DNA of 10,836 nt, from positions 1 to 10,836 of the forward strand of contig CAJTSY010000093.1 in the NCBI GenBank assembly GCA_910578995.1, in the 5' to 3' direction. This stretch comes from an uncultured Acetatifactor sp. (GTDB lineage: Bacteria > Bacillota > Clostridia > Lachnospirales > Lachnospiraceae). A program made the position numbers and the translations under genes. The notes beneath the pieces were generated by a model. That model was given only the letters and a program-made list of their open reading frames with translations, was not told the origin of the DNA and did not search any database. Shown one piece after another: positions 1-5,700 of the stretch. How positions within the stretch are numbered: the stretch's first letter is position 1; each line of letters opens with the position of its first letter.

Positions 1-121
1 TTTCCTTCCCCGCGCAGGCCACTGCCGTACACACCAGGGCCCCCGCAAGGAACAGACCGCAGGCTGTTTTCCATCCGCGGTTATTATTTCCGTTTCCCTG
101 TTTTTTATCTGTTCTTTCCAT
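1..121 (-). CDS. N-terminus of an exported protein or lipoprotein, cut by the window edge
   Basis: Only about 40 codons are visible, reading leftwards from an ATG at 121. The peptide begins MERTDKKQGNGNNNRGWK, a basic and Asn-rich head, followed by a hydrophobic run (about residues 19-35) ending AVACAGKE. This is a Sec-type signal. The AVAC segment could serve as a weak lipobox, so a lipoprotein is possible; the -3 Ala is less usual than Leu or Val, so ordinary signal-peptidase cleavage is the alternative. The start is well supported by AGGAGG eleven bases upstream and by a strong promoter on the same strand about 200 bases further up (328-356). The mature part lies outside the window, so no function can be given. 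Confidence 0.7.
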   Translation of the reverse strand, partial: MERTDKKQGNGNNNRGWKTACGLFLAGALVCTAVACAGKE

Positions 122-270
122 ATGCAGGCTGTCCTCCTTCCGGGTGCGGGCCTGTTCTGCCTTCCCATGTCCCGGGCTTTTCCTGATTCAGAAATTCTCC
201 GGATTCCAGGATTTTTTCCTGCGGACATAACATGGGCTTCCGTACGTTTTCAGGTATATTTCCGGTGGCC

Positions 271-292
271 GTGAACGGCGAAACCGTGAACA
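271..292. repeat. Dispersed GTGAAC-hairpin repeat, copy 1
   Basis: GTGAAC occurs directly repeated on each side of GGCGAAACC and is followed by A. The core ACGGC-GAA-ACCGT folds as a 5-bp stem in the minus-strand RNA, with a G-U pair where copy 2 (8872-8893) has a Watson-Crick pair. The 22 bases match copy 2 at 21 positions. Directly before it, GCCG-TGAA-CGGC (269-280) gives an alternative small hairpin. It sits in the untranslated leader of the left-edge gene. Confidence 0.7.
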
Positions 293-327
293 GTAACTAT
301 TTCCGCTTAACCGTCATATATCTGTTA

Positions 328-356
328 ATTATAGTCACTAAAATGATTATAGTCAA
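328..356 (-). promoter_or_regulatory. Sigma-A-type promoter of the left-edge gene
   Basis: On the minus strand TTGACT (351-356) and TATAAT (328-333) are separated by exactly 17 bases, 11 of 12 consensus positions. The next gene on that strand is the exported protein starting at 121. A 10-base direct repeat (plus-strand ATTATAGTCA at 328-337 and 346-355, 18 bases apart) covers both promoter elements and could bind a regulator. Confidence 0.7.
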
Positions 357-519
357 GTAAAAGATTGCATTTAAATATGATTTTGACACTGGTAATTTTA
401 TACAATTGTTGAAAATAACTGAATCCGCTGAATTTCCGGCCCGATAAAAGGAATCTTTACAATGGCCGTTCGATCAAAAAGAACTGCAGGAAATGCCGAA
501 ACGCCTTAAACAGATAATT

Positions 520-903
520 TCAGAAATATTTTAATAAAAAATCGGTAAAACTATACAAAGCTGCCGGTTTGCATTCCCGGCGGATTACCGCCTTAAAATA
601 ACTTTCCCCGCCTTTTAGTTTATCCATGCTTTCATACAGGACGATCTGTATGGTATCCGGAATCTCCCCTACCCTGGAGATAACGTATCTTCTGACAGCC
701 GCTACAGTCCGGCCCTCGCGGTATACTCCGGCCGGGACTATGGCCGTCAGGTAAACAGCGGAATATCCGGATCCGCTGCCTGCAATATAATGTACAATTT
801 GTACCCCGTCCATTGCCTGTCTATAATTATAATAGTCAGTCCCTGCCAAAAAGGCTGCCACAAGCGCAAATAAAATAAGCCCAAAACATATCTTCTTTTT
901 CAT
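520..903 (-). CDS. Hypothetical small membrane-anchored or secreted protein, 127 residues
   Basis: Not recognised as a known family. The start MKKKICFGLILFALVAAFLAG is a basic head with a 17-residue hydrophobic core (about 5-21). It acts as an uncleaved anchor or a signal peptide without an evident lipobox. The rest (22-127) is soluble, with a Gly/Ser stretch (YIAGSGSGYS) followed by alternating hydrophobic segments such as VYLTAIVPAG, VRRYVISRV and IQIVLYES that look like beta strands. This suggests a small extracytoplasmic beta-rich domain. The ATG is preceded by GAAGAAGGGG, a purine-rich ribosome site with short spacing. It is monocistronic here, with the RHH gene divergent on its upstream side. 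Function unknown; coding status is likely because of the coherent signal plus domain. Confidence 0.7.
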   Translation of the reverse strand: MKKKICFGLILFALVAAFLAGTDYYNYRQAMDGVQIVHYIAGSGSGYSAVYLTAIVPAGVYREGRTVAAVRRYVISRVGEIPDTIQIVLYESMDKLKGGESYFKAVIRRECKPAALYSFTDFLLKYF

Positions 904-973
904 AATTCCCCTTCTTCCCTGGCTCCCTGAATTTCCTGGAAATGCCGTTACTCCAATTTCCCTTTATCATCTT

Positions 974-990
974 ACTTTATACTACTTTAT
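974..990. promoter_or_regulatory. Helically phased direct repeat, candidate operator of the RHH regulator
   Basis: ACTTTAT occurs at 974-980 and 984-990, exactly 10 bases apart, with a further CTTTAT at 962-967. Ribbon-helix-helix regulators of the Arc/CopG type bind sites spaced about one helical turn apart and usually act on their own promoter. The repeat lies between the divergent 127-residue gene and the RHH gene. The assignment is inference from position and spacing. Confidence 0.35.
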
Positions 991-997
991 GCGATAA

Positions 998-1028
998 TTC
1001 AATATGGAATCGCACAAAATGCTATAGT
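998..1028 (+). promoter_or_regulatory. Possible promoter of the RHH gene
   Basis: TTCAAT (998-1003) and TATAGT (1023-1028) are 19 bases apart, about 20 bases before the RHH start. Spacing is longer than ideal, so confidence is low. On the opposite strand TTGAAT overlaps the same place and could serve the divergent 127-residue gene. Confidence 0.3.
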
Positions 1029-1047
1029 ATTAAAAAAGGAGTAGGCA

Positions 1048-1203
1048 ATGAAACCACTAAAGACAAAAGTAAGTATTACCCTTGATGCGGATGTAATCGA
1101 TGAAATCCGGAAACATGCCGAAGAAGATGACAGGTCATTTTCCCAGTTCATAAACCTCATCCTGAAAGAATACTTAAAAAGATGCAAACCGAAAAAATTA
1201 TAG
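1048..1203 (+). CDS. Orphan ribbon-helix-helix DNA-binding protein, 51 residues
   Basis: The peptide starts MKPLKTKVSITLDADVIDEI and continues with an amphipathic helix, then SFSQFINLILKEYLK and a basic tail ending KKL. This is the MetJ/Arc/CopG pattern: a short beta strand (KVSITLD, residues 7-13), helix A (DVIDEIRKHAEEDD) and helix B starting at SFSQF. Such proteins dimerise and insert the paired strand into the major groove; many are antitoxins or plasmid-type repressors. An AAGGAG ribosome site lies about seven bases before the ATG. No toxin-like partner follows: the next good gene is a nitroreductase with its own promoter. It may therefore be a solitary autoregulator or an antitoxin left after loss of its toxin. 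The helix boundaries are my reading, not a computed prediction. Confidence 0.8.
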   Translation: MKPLKTKVSITLDADVIDEIRKHAEEDDRSFSQFINLILKEYLKRCKPKKL

Positions 1204-1213
1204 CCGATGAGAA

Positions 1214-1232
1214 AATCGGTTTAAAACCGATT
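1214..1232. repeat. Perfect 9-bp-arm palindrome after the RHH gene
   Basis: AATCGGTTT and AAACCGATT flank a single central base, starting 11 bases after the RHH stop codon. No T-run follows on the plus strand, so it is a poor plus-strand terminator; on the minus strand it is followed by only TTTTC. It may be a weak terminator or a binding site for the adjacent RHH protein. Confidence 0.5.
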
Positions 1233-1264
1233 GAAAAATCCGAAGGAAGACAGCCGGAATCCCC

Positions 1265-1293
1265 TTGTTCTGTCCCCGGCTCCGTTGTATAAT
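1265..1293 (+). promoter_or_regulatory. Sigma-A-type promoter of the nitroreductase gene
   Basis: TTGTTC (1265-1270) and a perfect TATAAT (1288-1293) are 17 bases apart. The predicted start of transcription is about 40 bases before the nitroreductase ATG, giving a short leader with an AGGAGG ribosome site. It shows that the nitroreductase can be expressed independently of the RHH gene upstream. Confidence 0.7.
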
Positions 1294-1340
1294 GGATCTT
1301 GTCGGAAGCAGATGCAGAAATCATCCACAGGAGGCAAAAC

Positions 1341-1871
1341 ATGAACAAAGTAACCGAAACCATCAGGGAGCGGAGCTCCACCAGGGGATACACGCCGGAG
1401 CCGCTTACAGAGGAAGAACTGGACACCCTGCTCCAGGCGGGCCTGCAGGCCCCCACTGCGGCCAACAGACAAGAAATCCACTTCACCGTAGTACCCGGGG
1501 AACATCCCGTCCTGCAGGAACTGGAAGATGAAAAGAACCGGCTGCGGGACATTGCGTCGCCGCCCCACAATTTTTATTACGAAGCGCCTGTTGTAGTTAT
1601 CATCAGTGCGGACTCCACATTTAAATGGGGTACCCTGGATGCCGGCATCGCGGTGGAGAACATGGCCCTGGCGGCAGAGTCGCTGGGTCTGGGAAATCTG
1701 ATCATCGGCTGTATCTTAGACGCCATTTCGGGCGAGAAGAAGGCATACTTTTCCGAAGCCCTGAAACTGCCCCCTTCCTATGAATATAAGATTGCCATCG
1801 CCTTCGGGCACAGGGCCGTCACAAAAGAGCCCCATACCTACGACGCCGGGACACAGATTACCAGACTGTAA
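1341..1871 (+). CDS. Nitroreductase-family FMN-dependent oxidoreductase, 176 residues
   Basis: The protein belongs to the NfsB/nitroreductase fold, small homodimeric flavoproteins that use NAD(P)H to reduce nitro compounds, quinones or other acceptors in the cytoplasm. Visible signs are the N-terminal phosphate-binding segment ERSSTRGY (residues 10-17), QAPTAANRQE in the place of the family's APSxxNxQ motif, the conserved mid-region AVENMALAAESLGLG, and a C-terminal AIAFGHR strand. Its length is typical of the short single-domain type. I chose the ATG at 1341 because AGGAGG lies seven bases upstream; the open frame extends 14 codons further upstream without a comparable site. It has its own promoter and ends before a strong hairpin. 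The natural substrate cannot be told from sequence. Confidence 0.88.
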   Translation: MNKVTETIRERSSTRGYTPEPLTEEELDTLLQAGLQAPTAANRQEIHFTVVPGEHPVLQELEDEKNRLRDIASPPHNFYYEAPVVVIISADSTFKWGTLDAGIAVENMALAAESLGLGNLIIGCILDAISGEKKAYFSEALKLPPSYEYKIAIAFGHRAVTKEPHTYDAGTQITRL

Positions 1872-1910
1872 CCCGAAAAACATAAGCTATGCGGGCCTAT
1901 GCGCAAAAGC

Positions 1911-1940
1911 AGGGGGAGTCCCGTTAACCGGACTCCCCCT
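1911..1940. terminator. Strong GC-rich hairpin between convergent genes
   Basis: AGGGGGAGTCC (1911-1921) pairs perfectly with GGACTCCCCCT (1930-1940) around an 8-base loop. It lies 39 bases after the nitroreductase stop and 42 bases beyond the end of the convergent lipoprotein gene, so it can end transcripts from both sides. On the minus strand the stem is followed by GCTTTTG, on the plus strand by no real T-run, so it may work best for the minus-strand gene. Confidence 0.75.
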
Positions 1941-1982
1941 ATAGTCTCCGCCTGATTCCTCCGGAAAACACTCCCGCAAGGG

Positions 1983-4277
1983 CTATTTATTTTCACCCAC
2001 ATATATCTTGATGCGGCTCTGGATAACCGAAGCCACCTCGTCCACGCTCTTCTGTCCTGTGAAGAAGCCGGCAGCCTCCTCGTTGATGATATTGAGAACC
2101 TCATCCCCCTGGGAATAAGTCACAGGCCTGGCGGCCTCCATCAGGGACATGGTCAAATCCACCTCCTCCTGGGTAGGAATGCGGTAATCATAGCTCCAGC
2201 CGTCGCTGTAGGAAAAACCGCCGCCTGCCCCCATCACAATGGCCTCCCCGTTTTCGTCCAACATGACCTCCCCGTTCTCATCCGTAAAGTACTCCACCTT
2301 GACGGCTTCCTCCGCCATGGCATTGAGCTTGCTCTTCATTGTGGGAAATCCGAAATAGCTGTGGCCCCTGTCCGGATTCTCCTCCTTTGCCAGGAAACCC
2401 TCAAGGAACTCCCACGCCCCTTCCTTATGCTTTGCCTTGGAGGTGATGGCATAGGTCTGGCTGGCTGCAAGCATGCATCCGGCACTGCCGTCCATGGTAG
2501 GATAGCCGATATAGGAGGCATCCCCCTGAAAAATCTCGTTGCACACCTGTATCTGGTCAAAATCGTAGATATTCGCCTCGTAAAGAAGCACCTCCCCGCG
2601 CTGAATCCTGTTAGGCGTGGACAGATCTCCCTCCTCCCAGTTTACCTCGTCCGGGAAGCGGTTGACGAAATTCAGAATATTTTTAAACTCATCAGTGTCA
2701 AATCTGCATTCCCCGGTAGTCCAGTCCACGAAGGAATCCGCATTGTACACCATCAGGTATGTCATGATCTGCTGCTTGGTCACATTGTCAAAAAGCTGTG
2801 CGTCCGGGTTGGCATCCGCATAGGCGATAAGCTCCTCCACATTCCATCCCATCTCGCTGCCTACCTCAGAGGCCTTGCCAACCACCGTCTGCATCTGGAA
2901 ACTGTAGGGGATGCAGACCAAAGTTCCCCCTATGGTATAAGCCTCCAGGATATTCTCCATAAAATCGGAGCGGTCCAGCTTCTCGCTCTTGTCCAGATAG
3001 CTGTTCAAATCCTCGAAGACGCCCTTGGCCGCCAGCTGCTTGATGTTCAGGCTGCCCAGGTCAAGGATATCGGGACAGTTGCTGGAAGTGATGTCATTGT
3101 TCATCCGGTTTATGCCGTCCGCCATGTAGGCCTCGTAGTCGTCGCCGTTCCAACTGTTGAAATCCAGGTAGCTGCGGATGCTGATATGGTATTTGTCACT
3201 GGATTTATTAAACTTCACCGCCTCGGACTGGATGTCCGAACTGTCGTACAGGGTTCCGATGAGAATGGTCTCCTTCTGGGGCACCTCGCTGGCCTTTTTC
3301 TTTGTCAGCAGCGCGATCCCGTTGTCATTGGTATCCCAGTCCATGACCACAGCAAGGATACGTCCGTCCTCCAGCACGCCGAAATTCTGAACGTAATTGC
3401 CGTTGATGTCGCTGTCCAACCAGGTGAACAGCTCCGTGGCAGTCTGGGACTTAAGATCGTACTCCAACATCCTGCTGCCGTCCTGCACCAGAAAGTCCTT
3501 TTCAATGCCGGGCACCAGGCTGTTGCTGTTTCCGCTGGGGAAATTCTGATAGGTTCCGCCTGTCTTCTTTCCCTCGAAATCAATATCCGCCAGTTCATAG
3601 CCGTCATTGTTGTAATAGCACACATAAACTTTGCCGTCCCTGCCTGTGCCCATGGAGCGGATCCATCCGTTCCCGCCGGCATCCAGGGACACTGCGCCCT
3701 GACTCCTGCCCTCCTGGTCAAACAGCAGAACCTTGGCATCAGACGACACGTAAATCCGCCCCTCCCCGTCCAGGGCCAGGGAATCCACATAACCATCCCC
3801 CATCTGTTCGCTTATGTCCTCCGCAAGCACCTGGTTTCCCTGGGCATCAAACTTGCACAGATAGTTTTGGGACTCGGTGTAGTCCTCATTGTAGACAGTG
3901 GATACCCCGTACATGCTGCCGTCCGCCCCATAGATTACGCGGTTCAGGTTCCAGTTTCCTTCCGCTTCATAAGACAGCGGCGTCTTAGTCACAGTGCCAT
4001 CCGCCAGGGAATACCTGCACATGCTCTGGGTGGCTTTCTCCGCAGCCTCATCATAGTCATAGGACAAATAAGAGAGCCCGTCCCCCACCAACTGCACATC
4101 GTAGTAGGAAAAGTTTTCCTCATCGATGGTAACAAACTCCGGCACCCACGCCCACTCCTTCTTCTCCGTGGTACCCTCCGGTTCACTGCCGCAGGCTGCC
4201 AGGGCGAACACCATGGCACCGGCCAGGCCCAGTGCCAGGATACGCCGCATAAGTACACTTTTCTTCTTAAAGCCCAT
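1983..4277 (-). CDS. Extracellular solute-binding lipoprotein with an N-terminal propeller-like domain, 764 residues
   Basis: The start is MGFKKKSVLMRRILALGLAG with a lipobox LAAC, lipidated Cys29, so the protein is anchored on the outer face of the membrane. Residues about 45-330 are repeats with a beta-propeller look (YGADGSMYGV, LDGEGRIYVSSDAKVLLFDQEGR-type strands, GTGRDGKVYV, VLEDGRILAV). Residues about 333-764 are a family 1 solute-binding domain (ILIGTLYDSSDIQSEAVKFN, then SNCPDILDLGS, GVFEDLNSYLDKS, IPYSFQMQTVVGK, AITSKAKHKEGAWEFLEGF), the kind that delivers sugars to ABC permeases. Fusion makes it almost twice the usual 430 residues. I start at 4277 because AAGGAG lies nine bases upstream and a proper signal peptide follows; the frame continues to an ATG at 4403, but that would bury the signal. 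No permease or ATPase gene lies in the window. The fucosidase gene precedes it on the same strand. Confidence 0.88.
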   Translation of the reverse strand: MGFKKKSVLMRRILALGLAGAMVFALAACGSEPEGTTEKKEWAWVPEFVTIDEENFSYYDVQLVGDGLSYLSYDYDEAAEKATQSMCRYSLADGTVTKTPLSYEAEGNWNLNRVIYGADGSMYGVSTVYNEDYTESQNYLCKFDAQGNQVLAEDISEQMGDGYVDSLALDGEGRIYVSSDAKVLLFDQEGRSQGAVSLDAGGNGWIRSMGTGRDGKVYVCYYNNDGYELADIDFEGKKTGGTYQNFPSGNSNSLVPGIEKDFLVQDGSRMLEYDLKSQTATELFTWLDSDINGNYVQNFGVLEDGRILAVVMDWDTNDNGIALLTKKKASEVPQKETILIGTLYDSSDIQSEAVKFNKSSDKYHISIRSYLDFNSWNGDDYEAYMADGINRMNNDITSSNCPDILDLGSLNIKQLAAKGVFEDLNSYLDKSEKLDRSDFMENILEAYTIGGTLVCIPYSFQMQTVVGKASEVGSEMGWNVEELIAYADANPDAQLFDNVTKQQIMTYLMVYNADSFVDWTTGECRFDTDEFKNILNFVNRFPDEVNWEEGDLSTPNRIQRGEVLLYEANIYDFDQIQVCNEIFQGDASYIGYPTMDGSAGCMLAASQTYAITSKAKHKEGAWEFLEGFLAKEENPDRGHSYFGFPTMKSKLNAMAEEAVKVEYFTDENGEVMLDENGEAIVMGAGGGFSYSDGWSYDYRIPTQEEVDLTMSLMEAARPVTYSQGDEVLNIINEEAAGFFTGQKSVDEVASVIQSRIKIYVGENK

Positions 4278-4580
4278 TTTTTTATACTCCTTTTCCGGCC
4301 TGCCCTCCTCCCCGCACCCCCCTGCCCCTTCCCGGGCCGGAATCCTGTGCAGGCTCTGATAACCGATCCCTGCAGGCCTTGTTATACTCGTGAGCACATT
4401 CATATGCCTTTTTCCTGTTCAACGTTGCAGCAGCGCTCAATCGTTATACACAAGATTGGCTAATGTTTTTGGCTGTGAGTATACATTACAGATTGAGTAT
4501 ATCACACTTCCGGAAAAATGCACCTTAAGATTTTATGAATTACAGGAGAAGAAAGCTTAAAATTTCAATCATTTCCTTTT
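4278..4580. other. Leader and control region of the solute-binding lipoprotein gene
   Basis: About 300 bases without a gene. Reading on the minus strand it contains an extended -10 element TGA-TATACT (-10 hexamer at 4496-4501) without a good -35, and a second TATACT (4478-4483). The two share a TGAGTATA direct repeat on the plus strand (4476-4483 and 4494-4501, 18 bases apart). The 8-base palindrome CAACGTTG (4420-4427) resembles the centre of LacI-family operators. A very G-rich purine stretch lies just before the ribosome site. No fucosidase terminator hairpin was found at 4560-4580, so read-through from the fucosidase gene is possible. Confidence 0.4.
4496..4505 (-). promoter_or_regulatory. 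Possible extended -10 promoter of the lipoprotein gene
   Basis: On the minus strand GTGA-TATACT reads as TGN plus a -10 hexamer, and the 12-base block TGATATACTCAA is identical to the -10 region predicted for the AraC gene (8793-8804). No convincing -35 hexamer is present at 16-18 bases, so this is weak. Confidence 0.3.
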
Positions 4581-5600
4581 TTACAGCCCCCTGGCAACCT
4601 CCCGCAGAATAGCCTGGCTGGGACCCGGAATCCTGCCCAGGTGGTCAGGGCCCACATTGAGCAGATAATTGATGCCCATGCCGTTCAGCTTCTTCTTGAT
4701 CTCCAGAACCCTCTTCGCATCCTTCCAGTTGTGGTCCCATGCGCAGTACCCCCAGCTGTTGTTCATAGTGGCCGCCGTCTCATAGAGCCCATAGGGAGAG
4801 GGCTTGAAGCCATCGCAGTCGTTGAGCCTGGAAGGGTCAAATTCCTGGTTTTCCGGCATGGAATCCGGAATCTCATTGTCCCCCAAAGAAACATAGTCAT
4901 AGGCTCCGTTGCCCAGGCGTGAGTTGATCAGGCAGTCCGGCTGATATTTCTTTACCAGCTCGTACAGCTCACGGCTCTGGGAGTCCTTGATGGTCATGGG
5001 GACGTCGAACCAGATCAGGCACAGGTCGCCGTAGCCCGTGAGGATCTCCTTCACCTGGGGCTTGATCTTGTTCTCAAAACAGATGTCGAAATTCTTCCTG
5101 TCATTGTCCGGGAAATCCCAGTCGTTGCACCAGGCCTGCCCCGCACAGGGAATATGCCCTGACAGGTATCCGCCGCCGTGCTCCTCATGCCAGTCCAGAT
5201 CCTGGGAATAATACAGGCCGAATTTCAGCCCGTGCTTATAACAGGCTTCGGACAGCTCGCCCACCACATCCCGTCCAAAGGGCGTGGCATCCACCACATT
5301 GAACTTGTCCACCTTGGAATGAAACAGCGCAAAGCCCTCGTGGTGCTTGCTGGTGATGACGAAATACTTCATCCCGCATTCTTTCGCGAAACGGATCCAC
5401 TTGTCCGCGTCGAAATAAACCGGATTGAACGCCTGCGCCAGCTTGTCATACTCCGCCCTGGGAATACGCTGGTTGGTCTGGATCCACTCGGCATAATTGC
5501 TGCTCTTTTTTCCATCCCATTCGCCCCCAAGCAGGGAATAAAGCCCCCAGTGCACCATCATGCCGTACTGTGCTTCCTTGAACCATTTTCTCATGTCCAT
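4581..5600 (-). CDS. GH29 alpha-L-fucosidase, catalytic-domain-only, 339 residues
   Basis: Glycoside hydrolase family 29 retaining enzyme that releases alpha-linked L-fucose from glycans. Family marks in order are WFKEAQYGMMVHWGLYS (HWG at 17-19), the conserved SKHHEGFALFHS (His86-His87), FGLYYSQDLDWH (127-138) and LCLIWFDVP, where Asp199 aligns with the catalytic nucleophile of GH29. GINYLLNVGPDHLGRIP near the C-terminus is also typical. There is no signal peptide, so it should act in the cytoplasm on imported oligosaccharides. At 339 residues it holds little more than the (beta/alpha)8 barrel and lacks the C-terminal beta-sandwich of longer members. The ATG has a textbook AAAGGAGGT site. 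The acid/base residue is not assignable by eye. Downstream on the same strand lies the solute-binding lipoprotein, which fits a glycan-use locus. Confidence 0.9.
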   Translation of the reverse strand: MDMRKWFKEAQYGMMVHWGLYSLLGGEWDGKKSSNYAEWIQTNQRIPRAEYDKLAQAFNPVYFDADKWIRFAKECGMKYFVITSKHHEGFALFHSKVDKFNVVDATPFGRDVVGELSEACYKHGLKFGLYYSQDLDWHEEHGGGYLSGHIPCAGQAWCNDWDFPDNDRKNFDICFENKIKPQVKEILTGYGDLCLIWFDVPMTIKDSQSRELYELVKKYQPDCLINSRLGNGAYDYVSLGDNEIPDSMPENQEFDPSRLNDCDGFKPSPYGLYETAATMNNSWGYCAWDHNWKDAKRVLEIKKKLNGMGINYLLNVGPDHLGRIPGPSQAILREVARGL

Positions 5601-5644
5601 TTGAAATACCTCCTTTGATTATTCTGCTGTACTGTCATACTTCT

Positions 5645-5673
5645 ACTATACAGCATCCTTCAGCATATGTACA
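5645..5673 (-). promoter_or_regulatory. Candidate promoter of the fucosidase gene
   Basis: On the minus strand TGTACA (5668-5673) and TATAGT (5645-5650) are 17 bases apart, about 45 bases before the fucosidase ATG. The -35 element sits inside the inverted repeat at 5661-5678, which suggests that a bound regulator would compete with polymerase. Confidence 0.45.
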
Positions 5674-5678
5674 TGCTG
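5661..5678. promoter_or_regulatory. Inverted-repeat operator candidate before the fucosidase gene
   Basis: CAGCAT and ATGCTG form perfect 6-bp arms around ATGTAC, an 18-base palindromic site. A third CAGCAT lies at 5651-5656. The site overlaps the predicted -35 of the fucosidase promoter. The size and symmetry fit a dimeric sugar-responsive repressor; which one is unknown. Confidence 0.45.
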
Positions 5679-5700
5679 TTTTCAAAAAAAAGTAATAATT

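Larger units (their letters stand above)
122..519. other. Intergenic region of about 400 bases: leader and promoter of the left-edge gene
   Basis: I see no convincing gene here. The half next to the left-edge gene (122-327) would be a roughly 200-base 5' leader of that gene and holds one copy of the GTGAAC-hairpin repeat (271-292). The half from 328 to 420 is AT-rich and carries a near-consensus minus-strand promoter. The stretch 420-519 lies downstream of the 127-residue gene and shows no clear terminator hairpin. No known riboswitch class was recognised in the leader. Confidence 0.6.

Noticed and set aside
383..388. Perfect TTGACA on the plus strand, also at 8748-8753
   Set aside because: Neither has a -10 hexamer at 15-19 bases, so they are not called as promoters.
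462..509. A 15-codon plus-strand mini-ORF after AAGG
   Set aside because: Too short, ribosome spacing too long, and no promoter with both elements upstream.
1182..1292. A 36-codon frame overlapping the end of the RHH gene, tested as a toxin partner
   Set aside because: No ribosome site, no hydrophobic or toxin-like pattern, and it ends inside the nitroreductase promoter.
2361..4463. A 700-codon open frame on the plus strand, antisense to the lipoprotein gene
   Set aside because: It mirrors the codon positions of a clear lipoprotein gene, has no ribosome site, and its product resembles no known domain order. Codon bias of the real gene explains the lack of stops.
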